A stretch of 7,391 bases of DNA from Clostridiales bacterium (GCA_003486785.1 DNFZ01000193.1:1-7391); one strand, 5' to 3'; numbered from the stretch's first letter, positions 1 to 5,906 are shown. Numbers and translations: made by a program. Notes: a model not told the origin generated them from the sequence alone.

Positions 1-131
1 ATGGTTGCGGGGAGGAGGAGTGAATTTTGGGTATGGAGGGGGTAGATGAGAGCGTATCCTGCTGCAACTTCACAATTCATGGGCTGCCGTTTCTCAGCAT
101 CCCGCTCGGCTTATGCCAAGATCGCCTGCCC

Positions 132-1880
132 CTATCCCTCCGCCGAATCAAACAGCGGGACAGGGCGGCCCATGTCCGGCGTATACATGCGCGTGCAGTT
201 GCGCCCCGCCTCCTTAGCGGCATAGAGCGCGGCATCCGCTTTCCAATACAGCTCGTCAAAACCGGTTCCGTCCTGCGGGCAAGCCGCCGCGCCAAAGCTG
301 CAGGATACCACGATATCCTCGCAGATGCGCTGATTCAGCTGCAAACACAGGCTGTTGATTTTCGAGAGCAGCGCTTCTCGGCTGGCGACGTTTTTCAGCA
401 GCAGCACGAACTCATCCCCGCCGATTCGGCCGACGAGATCGTCCGCGCGCAGCGCGTTTCGCAGCACGTCGCAGACGCGCGCAAGCACGCGGTCTCCATA
501 GCCGTGGCCAAAGCGGTCGTTGATGCGCTTAAAGTGATCGATATCCACCATCACAAGCGCATGCAGCCCCGCATTGCACGGCTGGGCAAACACCGCTTCC
601 GCCGCATCCAGAAACGCAGCACGGTTGAGCGCGCCGGTCAGCGTGTCCGTCCGCAGCTGATCCATCAGCGTCAGCTCCTCACGCTTTTGCGCGTCGATAT
701 CGCGCAGCAGAATGGAAGCGCGCACGTTGCTCGAGTACGGATCCGGCAGCATCTGCACGCTCAGCCGTACCCAGACATAACGCCCGTCCTCTTTCAGATG
801 ACGGTATTCCTGCTTCTCCAGCCGCGCGCCGCGAATATACTGCGTCAGCAGATGCTCCCGCGCGATAAACGCTCGAATCCGCTCCCGATCGTCGGCATGC
901 ACATAGTTGGAAAGAACGTGCTGTATCGCGCGCTCCATCGAGCCCTGCACCTGTTCCGGCACGGGCAAAAGCAGCGCGCCTTTTTGCGCTTCCATCCGGT
1001 TCTGCGTAAGATCAAACTCCAGATAAGCCGTGTTGCTTTGCGGCAAGGACTCATACGTCTTCTGCCAGCGTTGATAAGCGATCTCGCGCTCGCGCTGCTG
1101 CGTCACGTTTTGCAAGGAGATGACCGCCTGCACAGGGGTGTCCTCCTCCGAGTAGATCAGCGAATACGCCACGCGGTACCATTCAAACGCGCGCTTGTCA
1201 CAGCTCAGGCTTAGGTTCAGCACCGCATCCCCGGTCGGATGCACGCCGCCGACGATCTGCGCGTGCAGCTCACGAAAGGCATCCAGGCTGTCCGGCCCGA
1301 TCATGTTGTTTTCCTGAAGAAGGGACGGTACATTGCGAATCACGTCCTTATGAAACAACTCCGCCGACTCCGGCGGCAGATAGGCGGTTTCCTCCGCAAT
1401 GTCGTATCGAAAGACGAGCTTATCGCTCTGGCGGACGGCGATTCGATACTCCTCCTCGCGCACGCGAAGCGCTTCCTCTACTCGCTTTTGCGCGGAGATA
1501 TCCATAAACGCGCAGATCCACAGTCCCCCTCCGCTGTCCGCGCGGGACACATGAACGATCGACCAGAAGACTGTGCCATCCCCCCGCAGCAGCCGCGCTT
1601 CCAGCGCAATCGCCTGCTCCTCGGCTTCGTCCAGCGCAGCCATGCGCGCGAGCATCTGCGCGCGCATCCCCACCTCGACGCAATCGAGCGCGCCGGTCAG
1701 TCCGTCCGCGCGCGCCTGCGATGCGTTTGCATAGCCGATCATGCGATAGTAATTGTCGTTTGCAAACAGAACAGAAAGCCTCTCGTCCTGCCGCGCGACG
1801 CAAAGACCGCAAGGCAACTCTGAGAGGATATGCTCGCGCAGATCCGCTGTCAGTGGAAATTCTTTATCAGATTGATGCAT
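132..1880 (-). CDS. PAS-PAS-PAS-GGDEF diguanylate cyclase
   Basis: A 582-aa cytoplasmic protein predicted to make cyclic di-GMP from two GTP in response to a signal sensed by its N-terminal region. Three PAS-like segments lie at about residues 18-125, 135-255 and 265-392. Each ends in the usual PAS exit pattern (DISAQKR, LQNVTQQRE, DIDAQKREE) leading into a short helical linker. The GGDEF domain runs from about 410 (DTLTGALNR) to 565 and contains DIDHFKRIND and a canonical GGDEF at 487-491, so it should be catalytically active. RADD at 478-481, with five residues between it and GGDEF, matches the product-inhibition I-site. No membrane helix, EAL or receiver domain is seen. The frame is open to 1976, but ATG 1880 is chosen because it has a GGAG 6 nt upstream and the promoter at 1945-1972 lies inside the longer version. 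The ligand is unknown. It is transcribed away from the MFS gene. Confidence 0.93.
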   Translation of the reverse strand: MHQSDKEFPLTADLREHILSELPCGLCVARQDERLSVLFANDNYYRMIGYANASQARADGLTGALDCVEVGMRAQMLARMAALDEAEEQAIALEARLLRGDGTVFWSIVHVSRADSGGGLWICAFMDISAQKRVEEALRVREEEYRIAVRQSDKLVFRYDIAEETAYLPPESAELFHKDVIRNVPSLLQENNMIGPDSLDAFRELHAQIVGGVHPTGDAVLNLSLSCDKRAFEWYRVAYSLIYSEEDTPVQAVISLQNVTQQREREIAYQRWQKTYESLPQSNTAYLEFDLTQNRMEAQKGALLLPVPEQVQGSMERAIQHVLSNYVHADDRERIRAFIAREHLLTQYIRGARLEKQEYRHLKEDGRYVWVRLSVQMLPDPYSSNVRASILLRDIDAQKREELTLMDQLRTDTLTGALNRAAFLDAAEAVFAQPCNAGLHALVMVDIDHFKRINDRFGHGYGDRVLARVCDVLRNALRADDLVGRIGGDEFVLLLKNVASREALLSKINSLCLQLNQRICEDIVVSCSFGAAACPQDGTGFDELYWKADAALYAAKEAGRNCTRMYTPDMGRPVPLFDSAEG

Positions 1881-1886
1881 CTTTCG

Positions 1887-1890
1887 CTCC
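1887..1890 (-). promoter_or_regulatory. RBS of the diguanylate cyclase gene
   Basis: GGAG on the minus strand lies 6 nt before ATG 1878-1880. It fixes that start over the upstream in-frame ATG at 1976, which would add 32 residues of no recognisable domain and overlaps the predicted promoter. Confidence 0.75.
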
Positions 1891-1944
1891 GTCAGAGGGT
1901 GACCGACCGTGAACTGTAACATTCTACCAATTCTTATGGTTATC

Positions 1945-1972
1945 AGTATATCATCGGTGGTTGTGATTGCAA
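1945..1972 (-). promoter_or_regulatory. Predicted sigma-A promoter of the diguanylate cyclase gene
   Basis: On the minus strand, TTGCAA (1967-1972, 4 of 6 matches to the -35 consensus) and TATACT (1945-1950, 5 of 6 to the -10) are separated by 16 nt. The start of transcription would be near 1938, giving a leader of about 58 nt before ATG 1880. Prediction from sequence only. Confidence 0.6.
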
Positions 1973-1989
1973 GCATAAAATGAGAAATA

Positions 1990-2056
1990 TCGAATAATTT
2001 AGCTCTGGTTTAGCCAGAAATTCAGTTTTTTGCCAAATATTCACATAATTATTCGA
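1990..2056. repeat. Nested inverted repeat (10-bp outer arms, 5-bp inner hairpin)
   Basis: TCGAATAATT at 1990-1999 is perfectly complementary to AATTATTCGA at 2047-2056. Between them, TCTGG (2004-2008) and CCAGA (2014-2018) form a 5-bp stem with a 5-nt loop. The arms are AT-rich and 47 bp apart, which suits paired protein-binding half-sites or a DNA cruciform better than a terminator. Confidence 0.5.
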
Positions 2057-2085
2057 AAATTCAGCGTCGTTCTTCTTGTTGCAGT

Positions 2086-2097
2086 GTAACATGTTAC
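2086..2097. promoter_or_regulatory. Perfect 12-bp palindrome, candidate operator
   Basis: GTAACATGTTAC is a perfect palindrome, typical in size for a dimeric repressor or activator site. The 8-mer TGTAACAT that covers its left half and centre (2085-2092) recurs at 1915-1922 inside the predicted leader of the diguanylate cyclase gene. The protein that would bind is unknown. Confidence 0.4.
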
Positions 2098-2310
2098 TTG
2101 CGTGTGCTGTTTTGTTGCTTCCTAACATTCGCTTTGTCCGCCTCGTGTAAGAACATCCCGCAGTTGCCGTCACAGGCATCCGGCACGCAAATAGCTTCGC
2201 ACCGCCGTGCGGGCAAGAGCGTCATGCCCGGTTTGCACGCTGATCTTTCGTTTTTTGCGTGAATCGTATTGATTTTGGCTCGAATGGTATCGCCAGACAC
2301 ACTCCAAATT

Positions 2311-2319
2311 TGATATACT
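2311..2319 (+). promoter_or_regulatory. Extended -10 promoter element of the MFS gene
   Basis: TGATATACT is an extended -10 element (TGn followed by TATACT, 5 of 6 to consensus). No good -35 box is visible at the expected distance, which an extended -10 can tolerate. Transcription would begin near 2326, leaving a leader of about 85 nt before ATG 2411. Confidence 0.5.
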
Positions 2320-2410
2320 CTCATGCAGAACGCTTTACGCGCTGTTGCGCGTGCGATCTATCCCGTTGTTTCAAACGATCCAGCCCCGCATGAAAGGACT
2401 TTTTTATCAT

Positions 2411-3601
2411 ATGGACGCTTCCCGCCGCTCCGTGCGCCTGCTCACCGCCGGCGTCGTAATGCTCATCTCCGTCTACGGCCTGTTAAGCAACTATCAAAGC
2501 GTGGTGCTCAACAGCGTTGTAGAATCCTATCGTCTCGTCGGCGGCGCGCAGGGCCTGATGAGCAGCATGATCAACATCGGGGCGGTTGCCGCCTTTATCA
2601 CTGCACCCATGCTGCAGGGGCGGATCAGAAAGACCACGATGCTGCTGCTCGGCGCTGCGGTGCTCGTGCTTTCGTTCTTCCTGCTCGGCGCGGGGCGCGC
2701 AGTCGCCGCGCTCATCGGCGCCTGCCTGCTCACCGGCATCGGCTTTGGCTGGGTGGACGCAAACTGCAACGCTGTGATCGTCGATCTGCATCACGACAAG
2801 AGCGCGAAGTTCTTAGGCCTGCTGCACGGCGGGTTCGGCGTTGGCGGCCTGATTGCGCCGATCTTGATCAGCGCGCTGCTCGCAGTGATGAGCTGGCATG
2901 CGGTGAGCTATCTCATGGGCGTGCTCATCGCGCTAGCGGGGCTCGCTTTCCTGCTGCTGCTCGCCGCCGCAAGAAAAGGCGTACCCGTCGCAAAGAAGGA
3001 ACAGCCGTTGACATTCGCCGCAGTCAAGGCATTTCTCTTTCAGCGAAAAAACGCTCTGATGCTGCTGGCGACGATACACTATGCCGTCGCGCAGTCCGGC
3101 TTGCTGATTTGGATTGTCCGCTATATGACGCTGCGCTACAACGCGGAGGCGCTGGGCTCCGTTGCGCTCTCGATCTACTGGGTCTGCGCGACCCTCAGCC
3201 GCTTCTTTGCGCCGCGCCTTCCAATTCGTCCGCTGAAGCTCTTTCTGCTCGGCGTGCTGCTGACGTGCGTGTTTCAGGCCATCGGCGTGCTTTCCGGCAG
3301 CGCGGTGGTCATGTGTGTGATGAGCGGCGTCATCGGCCTCGTCTCCGGCCACTGTGTGCCGATGATTCTCAGCGAAGCCTCCTCGGACAATCCGGGCTTC
3401 TCCTCGCTGATCGCCTCGTCGTTTCTCATCAGTATTTTTGCAACCAACATCTTTGCGCCGCTGTTCATGGGTGCGCTCGCAAGCTGGGCCGGTCTCGACA
3501 CCATGATGCTCACCCCTGCCGCCAGCGCCGCTTTCTCCGCACTCATCGTGCTGATCATCCTGCGGCAAGAGCGCAAAAAACGCGCGCAGGCGCTTGCATA
3601 G
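2411..3601 (+). CDS. Major facilitator superfamily (MFS) transporter
   Basis: A 396-aa integral membrane protein with about 12 hydrophobic helices in two halves, split by a basic cytoplasmic loop near 186-215. GRIRKTTMLLLGA at 70-82 sits where MFS carriers have the loop 2-3 motif A (GxxxDRxGRR), in a weakened form. The stretch 109-151 (Gly-rich GIGFGW, then conserved N118 and N120, then LLHGGFGVGG and a Pro) resembles the signature of the fucose/sugar-proton symporter branch, but the substrate cannot be assigned. A drug or small-solute carrier is equally possible. The frame is open from TTG 2345. ATG 2411 is preferred because AAAGGA at 2393-2398 precedes it (12 nt, slightly long) and the protein then begins as MFS proteins normally do, just before helix 1. 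ATG 2390 is the alternative. The Cys-rich gene follows after 56 bp and may be co-transcribed. Confidence 0.9.
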   Translation: MDASRRSVRLLTAGVVMLISVYGLLSNYQSVVLNSVVESYRLVGGAQGLMSSMINIGAVAAFITAPMLQGRIRKTTMLLLGAAVLVLSFFLLGAGRAVAALIGACLLTGIGFGWVDANCNAVIVDLHHDKSAKFLGLLHGGFGVGGLIAPILISALLAVMSWHAVSYLMGVLIALAGLAFLLLLAAARKGVPVAKKEQPLTFAAVKAFLFQRKNALMLLATIHYAVAQSGLLIWIVRYMTLRYNAEALGSVALSIYWVCATLSRFFAPRLPIRPLKLFLLGVLLTCVFQAIGVLSGSAVVMCVMSGVIGLVSGHCVPMILSEASSDNPGFSSLIASSFLISIFATNIFAPLFMGALASWAGLDTMMLTPAASAAFSALIVLIILRQERKKRAQALA

Positions 3602-3644
3602 GCGCGAGAAATTGTGTATCGTATGTTTAACGGATTGTGTTTTT

Positions 3645-3648
3645 GAGG
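3645..3648 (+). promoter_or_regulatory. RBS of the Cys-rich small protein
   Basis: GAGG lies 9 nt before ATG 3658 and supports that start over an in-frame GTG at 3637, which has no such signal. Confidence 0.55.
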
Positions 3649-3657
3649 ATCAACGAT

Positions 3658-3846
3658 ATGAGCGCCTGTGTCAACGCCGAGCAATGCCCCTGCACCTATC
3701 CCTGCAAACACCACGGTAAATGCTGCGAATGCGTGGCCTATCACCGCGCGGACGGCGAATTTCCCGCCTGCTTTTTCACAAAAGAGGGCGAGAAGACCTA
3801 TGACCGCAGCCTGAGCAGTTTATTGAGGGATCGGAAGCAGAAATAG
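3658..3846 (+). CDS. Cys-rich small protein, DUF6485-like
   Basis: A 62-aa soluble protein with eight cysteines (4, 10, 12, 16, 22, 23, 25, 38) and three histidines (18, 19, 29). The core QCPCTYPCKHHGKCCECV and the following PACFF match my recollection of the DUF6485 family of small Clostridia proteins, which has no assigned function. The CxC, CxxxC and CCxC spacing is typical of structural zinc or Fe-S ligands. The short basic tail is not membrane-spanning, and there is no signal peptide, so secretion is unlikely. It lies 56 bp after the MFS gene in the same direction with its own GAGG ribosome site. Co-transcription is likely, but a functional link is not shown. Family identification is from memory of the motif, not from a search. 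Confidence 0.82.
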   Translation: MSACVNAEQCPCTYPCKHHGKCCECVAYHRADGEFPACFFTKEGEKTYDRSLSSLLRDRKQK

Positions 3847-3888
3847 CGCTGTTTTCCTGTTCTTGCATGAAACGAACAAACAGAATAA

Positions 3889-3952
3889 CCCCAGAACACA
3901 TCAGCGGCACGCCATCTGGCGCGCCGCTGAGCTTGTTCAAAAAGCTTTGGGG
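3889..3952. terminator. Large nested hairpin between convergent genes, possible bidirectional terminator
   Basis: The core at 3901-3930 is a 13-bp stem with one A/C mismatch and an ATCT loop. Outside it, GAAC (3894-3897) pairs with GTTC (3935-3938) and CCCCA (3889-3893) pairs with TGGGG (3948-3952), separated by an internal loop and a 9-nt bulge. It sits in the 142-bp gap between the 3' ends of the Cys-rich gene (plus) and the HAD gene (minus), where a shared terminator is expected. Neither side carries a clean T-run directly after the core stem, so it is not a textbook intrinsic terminator. An mRNA 3'-end stabiliser or a repeat-family element is possible. Confidence 0.45.
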
Positions 3953-3988
3953 ATTGTTAAGGGCCGCTGTTTCACGCTTCTAGTCTTC

Positions 3989-4639
3989 TTATATTAGCTT
4001 CGGCACCTCGCAGAGGGTGCTGACCAGAACTGCGCCAAGCGTTGCAAGATGCGCCTTGGTCTGGTGTCCTGCGGTGAGCAGCGCACAGCCGCAGCCGATC
4101 GACGAAGCGATCTCATGGTCGTGATCCGTATCCCCGACAAACAACGCCCGCACAGGGTCAACGCCGCTCTCGAGCAGAAATTCCCTTGCGTAGTCCGCCT
4201 TGCCGTGGGCAAGATTGTTGCTGTTGCCGATCACGCGCTCAAAATAGCGGTTGAGTTGAAAAAACTCCACCTGTTCATCCAGCTTTTCCTGTCCGGTTGC
4301 GCTCAACAGCACCTGCCTTGCTCCCGTTTCCAGCACGGCCATGAGCGCATCTTTCGCGCAGGGTTGCAGGGCGCAGCTTGGAAAGCGCTCGGCATACATC
4401 GCGACAAACTGCCGCGAGATGTTCTCAAACGGCTCGGTCTCAAACGAATAGCCCATGCGGCGGTAATAGTCGACCACGGGAAAGGTGAAATACGTCCGGT
4501 ATTCCTCAACGCTTTGCATGAGATCCATGCCGCGCTCCTGTCGCATCTCGTTTGCGATGCTGTAGCACATCTGCGTATCGTCCAGCAGTGTGCCGTTCCA
4601 GTCCCAGATCACCAGATCAAAATTACGGGTAAAACTCAT
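3989..4639 (-). CDS. HAD-superfamily hydrolase (phosphoglycolate phosphatase-like)
   Basis: A 216-aa cytoplasmic phosphatase of the haloacid dehalogenase superfamily. Motif I is DWNGTL at 13-18 with nucleophile D13; the position two residues later, usually the acid/base Asp, is N15. Motif II is S113 in LLSATGQ, motif III is K147, and motif IV is GDTDHD at 169-174 with metal ligands D170 and D174. A helical cap of subclass C1 type lies at about 20-100. Overall it resembles Gph/PpaX-like phosphatases, but the substrate is not determined. The frame extends to a GTG at 4666. ATG 4639 is chosen because AGGTGA lies 7 nt upstream and the protein then starts directly before the first strand. It follows the DUF2804 gene by 48 bp on the same strand, so the two are probably one transcript. 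Confidence 0.9.
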   Translation of the reverse strand: MSFTRNFDLVIWDWNGTLLDDTQMCYSIANEMRQERGMDLMQSVEEYRTYFTFPVVDYYRRMGYSFETEPFENISRQFVAMYAERFPSCALQPCAKDALMAVLETGARQVLLSATGQEKLDEQVEFFQLNRYFERVIGNSNNLAHGKADYAREFLLESGVDPVRALFVGDTDHDHEIASSIGCGCALLTAGHQTKAHLATLGAVLVSTLCEVPKLI

Positions 4640-4646
4640 TCGGATA

Positions 4647-4652
4647 TCACCT
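4647..4652 (-). promoter_or_regulatory. RBS of the HAD hydrolase gene
   Basis: AGGTGA on the minus strand lies 7 nt before ATG 4637-4639. It is a near-consensus site and decides this start over the upstream GTG 4666. Confidence 0.7.
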
Positions 4653-4658
4653 GTTTCC

Positions 4659-4677
4659 GCCCGCACGCGTTGCGGGC
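4659..4677 (-). repeat. Intercistronic hairpin between DUF2804 and HAD genes
   Basis: GCCCGCA (4659-4665) and TGCGGGC (4671-4677) form a perfect 7-bp GC-rich stem around a 5-nt loop, in the 48-bp spacer. No T-run follows on the minus strand, so it is not an obvious terminator. It ends 6 nt before the HAD ribosome binding site and could tune mRNA stability or translation of the second gene. Confidence 0.5.
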
Positions 4678-4687
4678 TAACGATCGA

Positions 4688-5716
4688 TTACCACTTGTTG
4701 TGCACCTTTTCGGCAAAGCACAGGAAATGGTTGAGTTGTATTTTTTTGCCGTCGTCGAGCGTGATCGTGCCATCCATATGTCCAAACACCTGATGCTGGT
4801 CGGAAAGCAGGGGGCCGACGGAGGTAAATGCCGCACGGTCGAGCACGGGCGTAAACGATGTTTCAATCCGCCCGTCGCTGGAAGAGAACGTCCACGGCGC
4901 AAGATAATCCTCTTTCCCGTCTTTCATCGGAATGTGGAAGGTCACACGATCGAGCTTGTGCGCAACGCCGTCGACGAACAGCATATTTTCCGACGCTGCC
5001 GAAACATCGCCAAAGCCGTAGCCCAAATTAAACCCGACGACGTGGCCATCCACCACGCCCTGCCCCGCGCCCCAGTACCACGTGTTTTCATACGTCCAGA
5101 CGCCGCGCCCCCAGTCGAGAATCCCAAACGAATCCGCGGGGTCAAACGTGCGCGTCTCGCCGCCGACGGTACAGCTGCCGGCGGCCCGCATACCGATGAT
5201 CTTTTGGTTATAGTAGAACGCGGTCTTCTTCTCGGCAAACGGGGTGGCGATAACCATCGTGTCCCGCGGCGCATCGGTGAGCAGGATGTCGCAGTCAAAC
5301 GCTTTGTCTCCATCGAACTTGTCGAGATGGAAAATCAGCCTGCGCGCACCGTTTTCGTGCGTAAAGGAGCCGGAAGCGCCCTTCATGCTCTTGACGATAT
5401 CGCCGCTCTCCGAGCTAGCGGGAAAGCGCGTGCTGCCAAACGGAAACCAGAACATCGGGGAGACGGTCTTCTCCGTCTTCGCTTCAAAATCAAGAACCGT
5501 CGCGGAGAGCATGCCCATGTAGGAGTTGTCCGCAATCGTCATCGCGACGCCGTATCTGTCGTTGTGGATCAGATAGTAGTCCCACTCTTTGATGCGCATA
5601 TCGCCTGCGCGAATCGCCCTGCGGTCGTATGTTTTCACCAGAGCGGTGGCGTATCCGGCCTCCCTTAGCGCACCGGAGCGGTCGAGAAGCGGGCCTTTCG
5701 AGAGAAGATGCTGCAT
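4688..5716 (-). CDS. DUF2804 domain-containing protein
   Basis: A 342-aa protein of the DUF2804 family, which has no established function. Visible family-like features are the aromatic-rich WDYYLIHNDRYG near 45-56, MFWFPFGSTRF at 88-98, and the Trp/Gly-rich block LDWGRGVWTYENTWYWGAG at 200-218, followed by alternating short beta-like stretches to the end. The pattern suggests an all-beta fold binding a hydrophobic ligand, perhaps lipocalin-like, but that is inference. There is no signal peptide or membrane helix. Length fits the family as I recall it. ATG 5716 is chosen because AGGAGG lies 9 nt upstream; a longer frame to 5833 would contain the promoter itself. It is the first gene of a probable two-gene unit with the HAD hydrolase. 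Confidence 0.87.
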   Translation of the reverse strand: MQHLLSKGPLLDRSGALREAGYATALVKTYDRRAIRAGDMRIKEWDYYLIHNDRYGVAMTIADNSYMGMLSATVLDFEAKTEKTVSPMFWFPFGSTRFPASSESGDIVKSMKGASGSFTHENGARRLIFHLDKFDGDKAFDCDILLTDAPRDTMVIATPFAEKKTAFYYNQKIIGMRAAGSCTVGGETRTFDPADSFGILDWGRGVWTYENTWYWGAGQGVVDGHVVGFNLGYGFGDVSAASENMLFVDGVAHKLDRVTFHIPMKDGKEDYLAPWTFSSSDGRIETSFTPVLDRAAFTSVGPLLSDQHQVFGHMDGTITLDDGKKIQLNHFLCFAEKVHNKW

Positions 5717-5725
5717 GGATTGCTG

Positions 5726-5731
5726 CCTCCT
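5726..5731 (-). promoter_or_regulatory. RBS of the DUF2804 gene
   Basis: A consensus AGGAGG on the minus strand lies 9 nt before ATG 5714-5716. It sets the start well downstream of the open-frame limit at 5833. Confidence 0.8.
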
Positions 5732-5776
5732 GCTGTTCGATTGTTGAGATGTGTTTGCCGTGAACGGATTTGCTTC

Positions 5777-5805
5777 ATTATACCCCGCGAGGAACGCGGG
5801 CGCAA
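5777..5805 (-). promoter_or_regulatory. Predicted promoter of the DUF2804-HAD unit
   Basis: On the minus strand, a perfect TATAAT -10 (5777-5782) lies 17 nt from TTGCGC (5800-5805, 3 of 6 to the -35). Transcription would start near 5770, about 54 nt before the DUF2804 ATG. The weak -35 and the palindrome in the spacer suggest a regulated promoter. Confidence 0.65.
5784..5800. promoter_or_regulatory. Inverted repeat within the DUF2804 promoter, candidate operator
   Basis: CCCGCG (5784-5789) and CGCGGG (5795-5800) form a perfect 6-bp inverted repeat around a 5-bp centre. It fills 16 of the 17 spacer bases plus the last -35 base. A repressor bound here would block RNA polymerase, and a MerR-type activator would also bind in this position. 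No regulator gene is adjacent. Confidence 0.45.
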
Positions 5806-5877
5806 GAAACGCGGCGCGTGAAAACCAGCGCAATCGATGCGCCTTCGTAAATTTTGCGTGACAACGGCGGGATTGTT

Positions 5878-5906
5878 TTTACCCGAAAGCCAGAGTATGT
5901 TATAAT
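5878..5906 (+). promoter_or_regulatory. Predicted extended -10 promoter of the vanZ-like gene
   Basis: TTTACC (5878-5883, 4 of 6 to the -35) lies 17 nt from a consensus TATAAT (5901-5906), preceded by TGT at 5898-5900 to give a full extended -10. The expected transcription start, 5912-5914, falls on the first in-frame ATG at 5913. Confidence 0.75.

Larger units (their letters stand above)
1981..2310. other. Divergent intergenic region with AT-rich island
   Basis: No convincing gene lies between the diguanylate cyclase and MFS genes. The cyclase-proximal part is strikingly AT-rich: 24 G/C in the 90 bases 1971-2060 by hand count, against GC-rich flanking genes. It holds a 10-bp inverted repeat with a smaller hairpin inside (1990-2056) and a perfect 12-bp palindrome (2086-2097). 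The MFS-proximal part returns to GC-rich sequence with several complementary segments (2183-2261). The short open frames here lack ribosome binding sites and recognisable products. The region most likely holds control elements for both flanking genes, and a small RNA cannot be excluded. Confidence 0.6.

Noticed and set aside
9..42. G-rich stretch at the left edge, possible G-quadruplex.
   Set aside because: G-tracts are uneven (GGGG, GG, GG, GGG, GG, GGGGG) with a long AT gap. Only a weak two-layer form is possible, and the neighbouring context is outside the window.
1..131. Terminator or small gene after the diguanylate cyclase stop codon.
   Set aside because: I saw no stable hairpin with a T-run on the minus strand, and no open frame with a ribosome site that is complete within the window.
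27..1214. Long open frame on the plus strand opposite the diguanylate cyclase.
   Set aside because: It is antisense to a gene with clear PAS and GGDEF motifs. Its Arg/His/Gln-rich composition is typical of the reverse of GC-rich coding DNA, and it matches no family I know.
2172..2260. Possible cyclic di-GMP riboswitch before the MFS gene (contains ACGCAAA near 2185-2190).
   Set aside because: The conserved GCAAACC segment and the GGATAGCCAGGTT-like region of the class I aptamer are missing, and the spacing does not fit. No other riboswitch class matched by eye.
1943..2324. Two short minus-strand frames in the divergent intergenic region.
   Set aside because: No ribosome binding sites and no recognisable products; one runs through the AT-rich island and the cyclase promoter.
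2323..3630. 435-codon frame overlapping the MFS gene in another frame.
   Set aside because: The product is a run of Arg/Ala without domains, while the overlapping frame gives a clear 12-helix transporter.
4049..5668. 539-codon open frame on the plus strand across the HAD and DUF2804 genes.
   Set aside because: It is the shadow of two well-supported minus-strand genes. It spans their intergenic spacer, lacks a ribosome site and has antisense-like composition.
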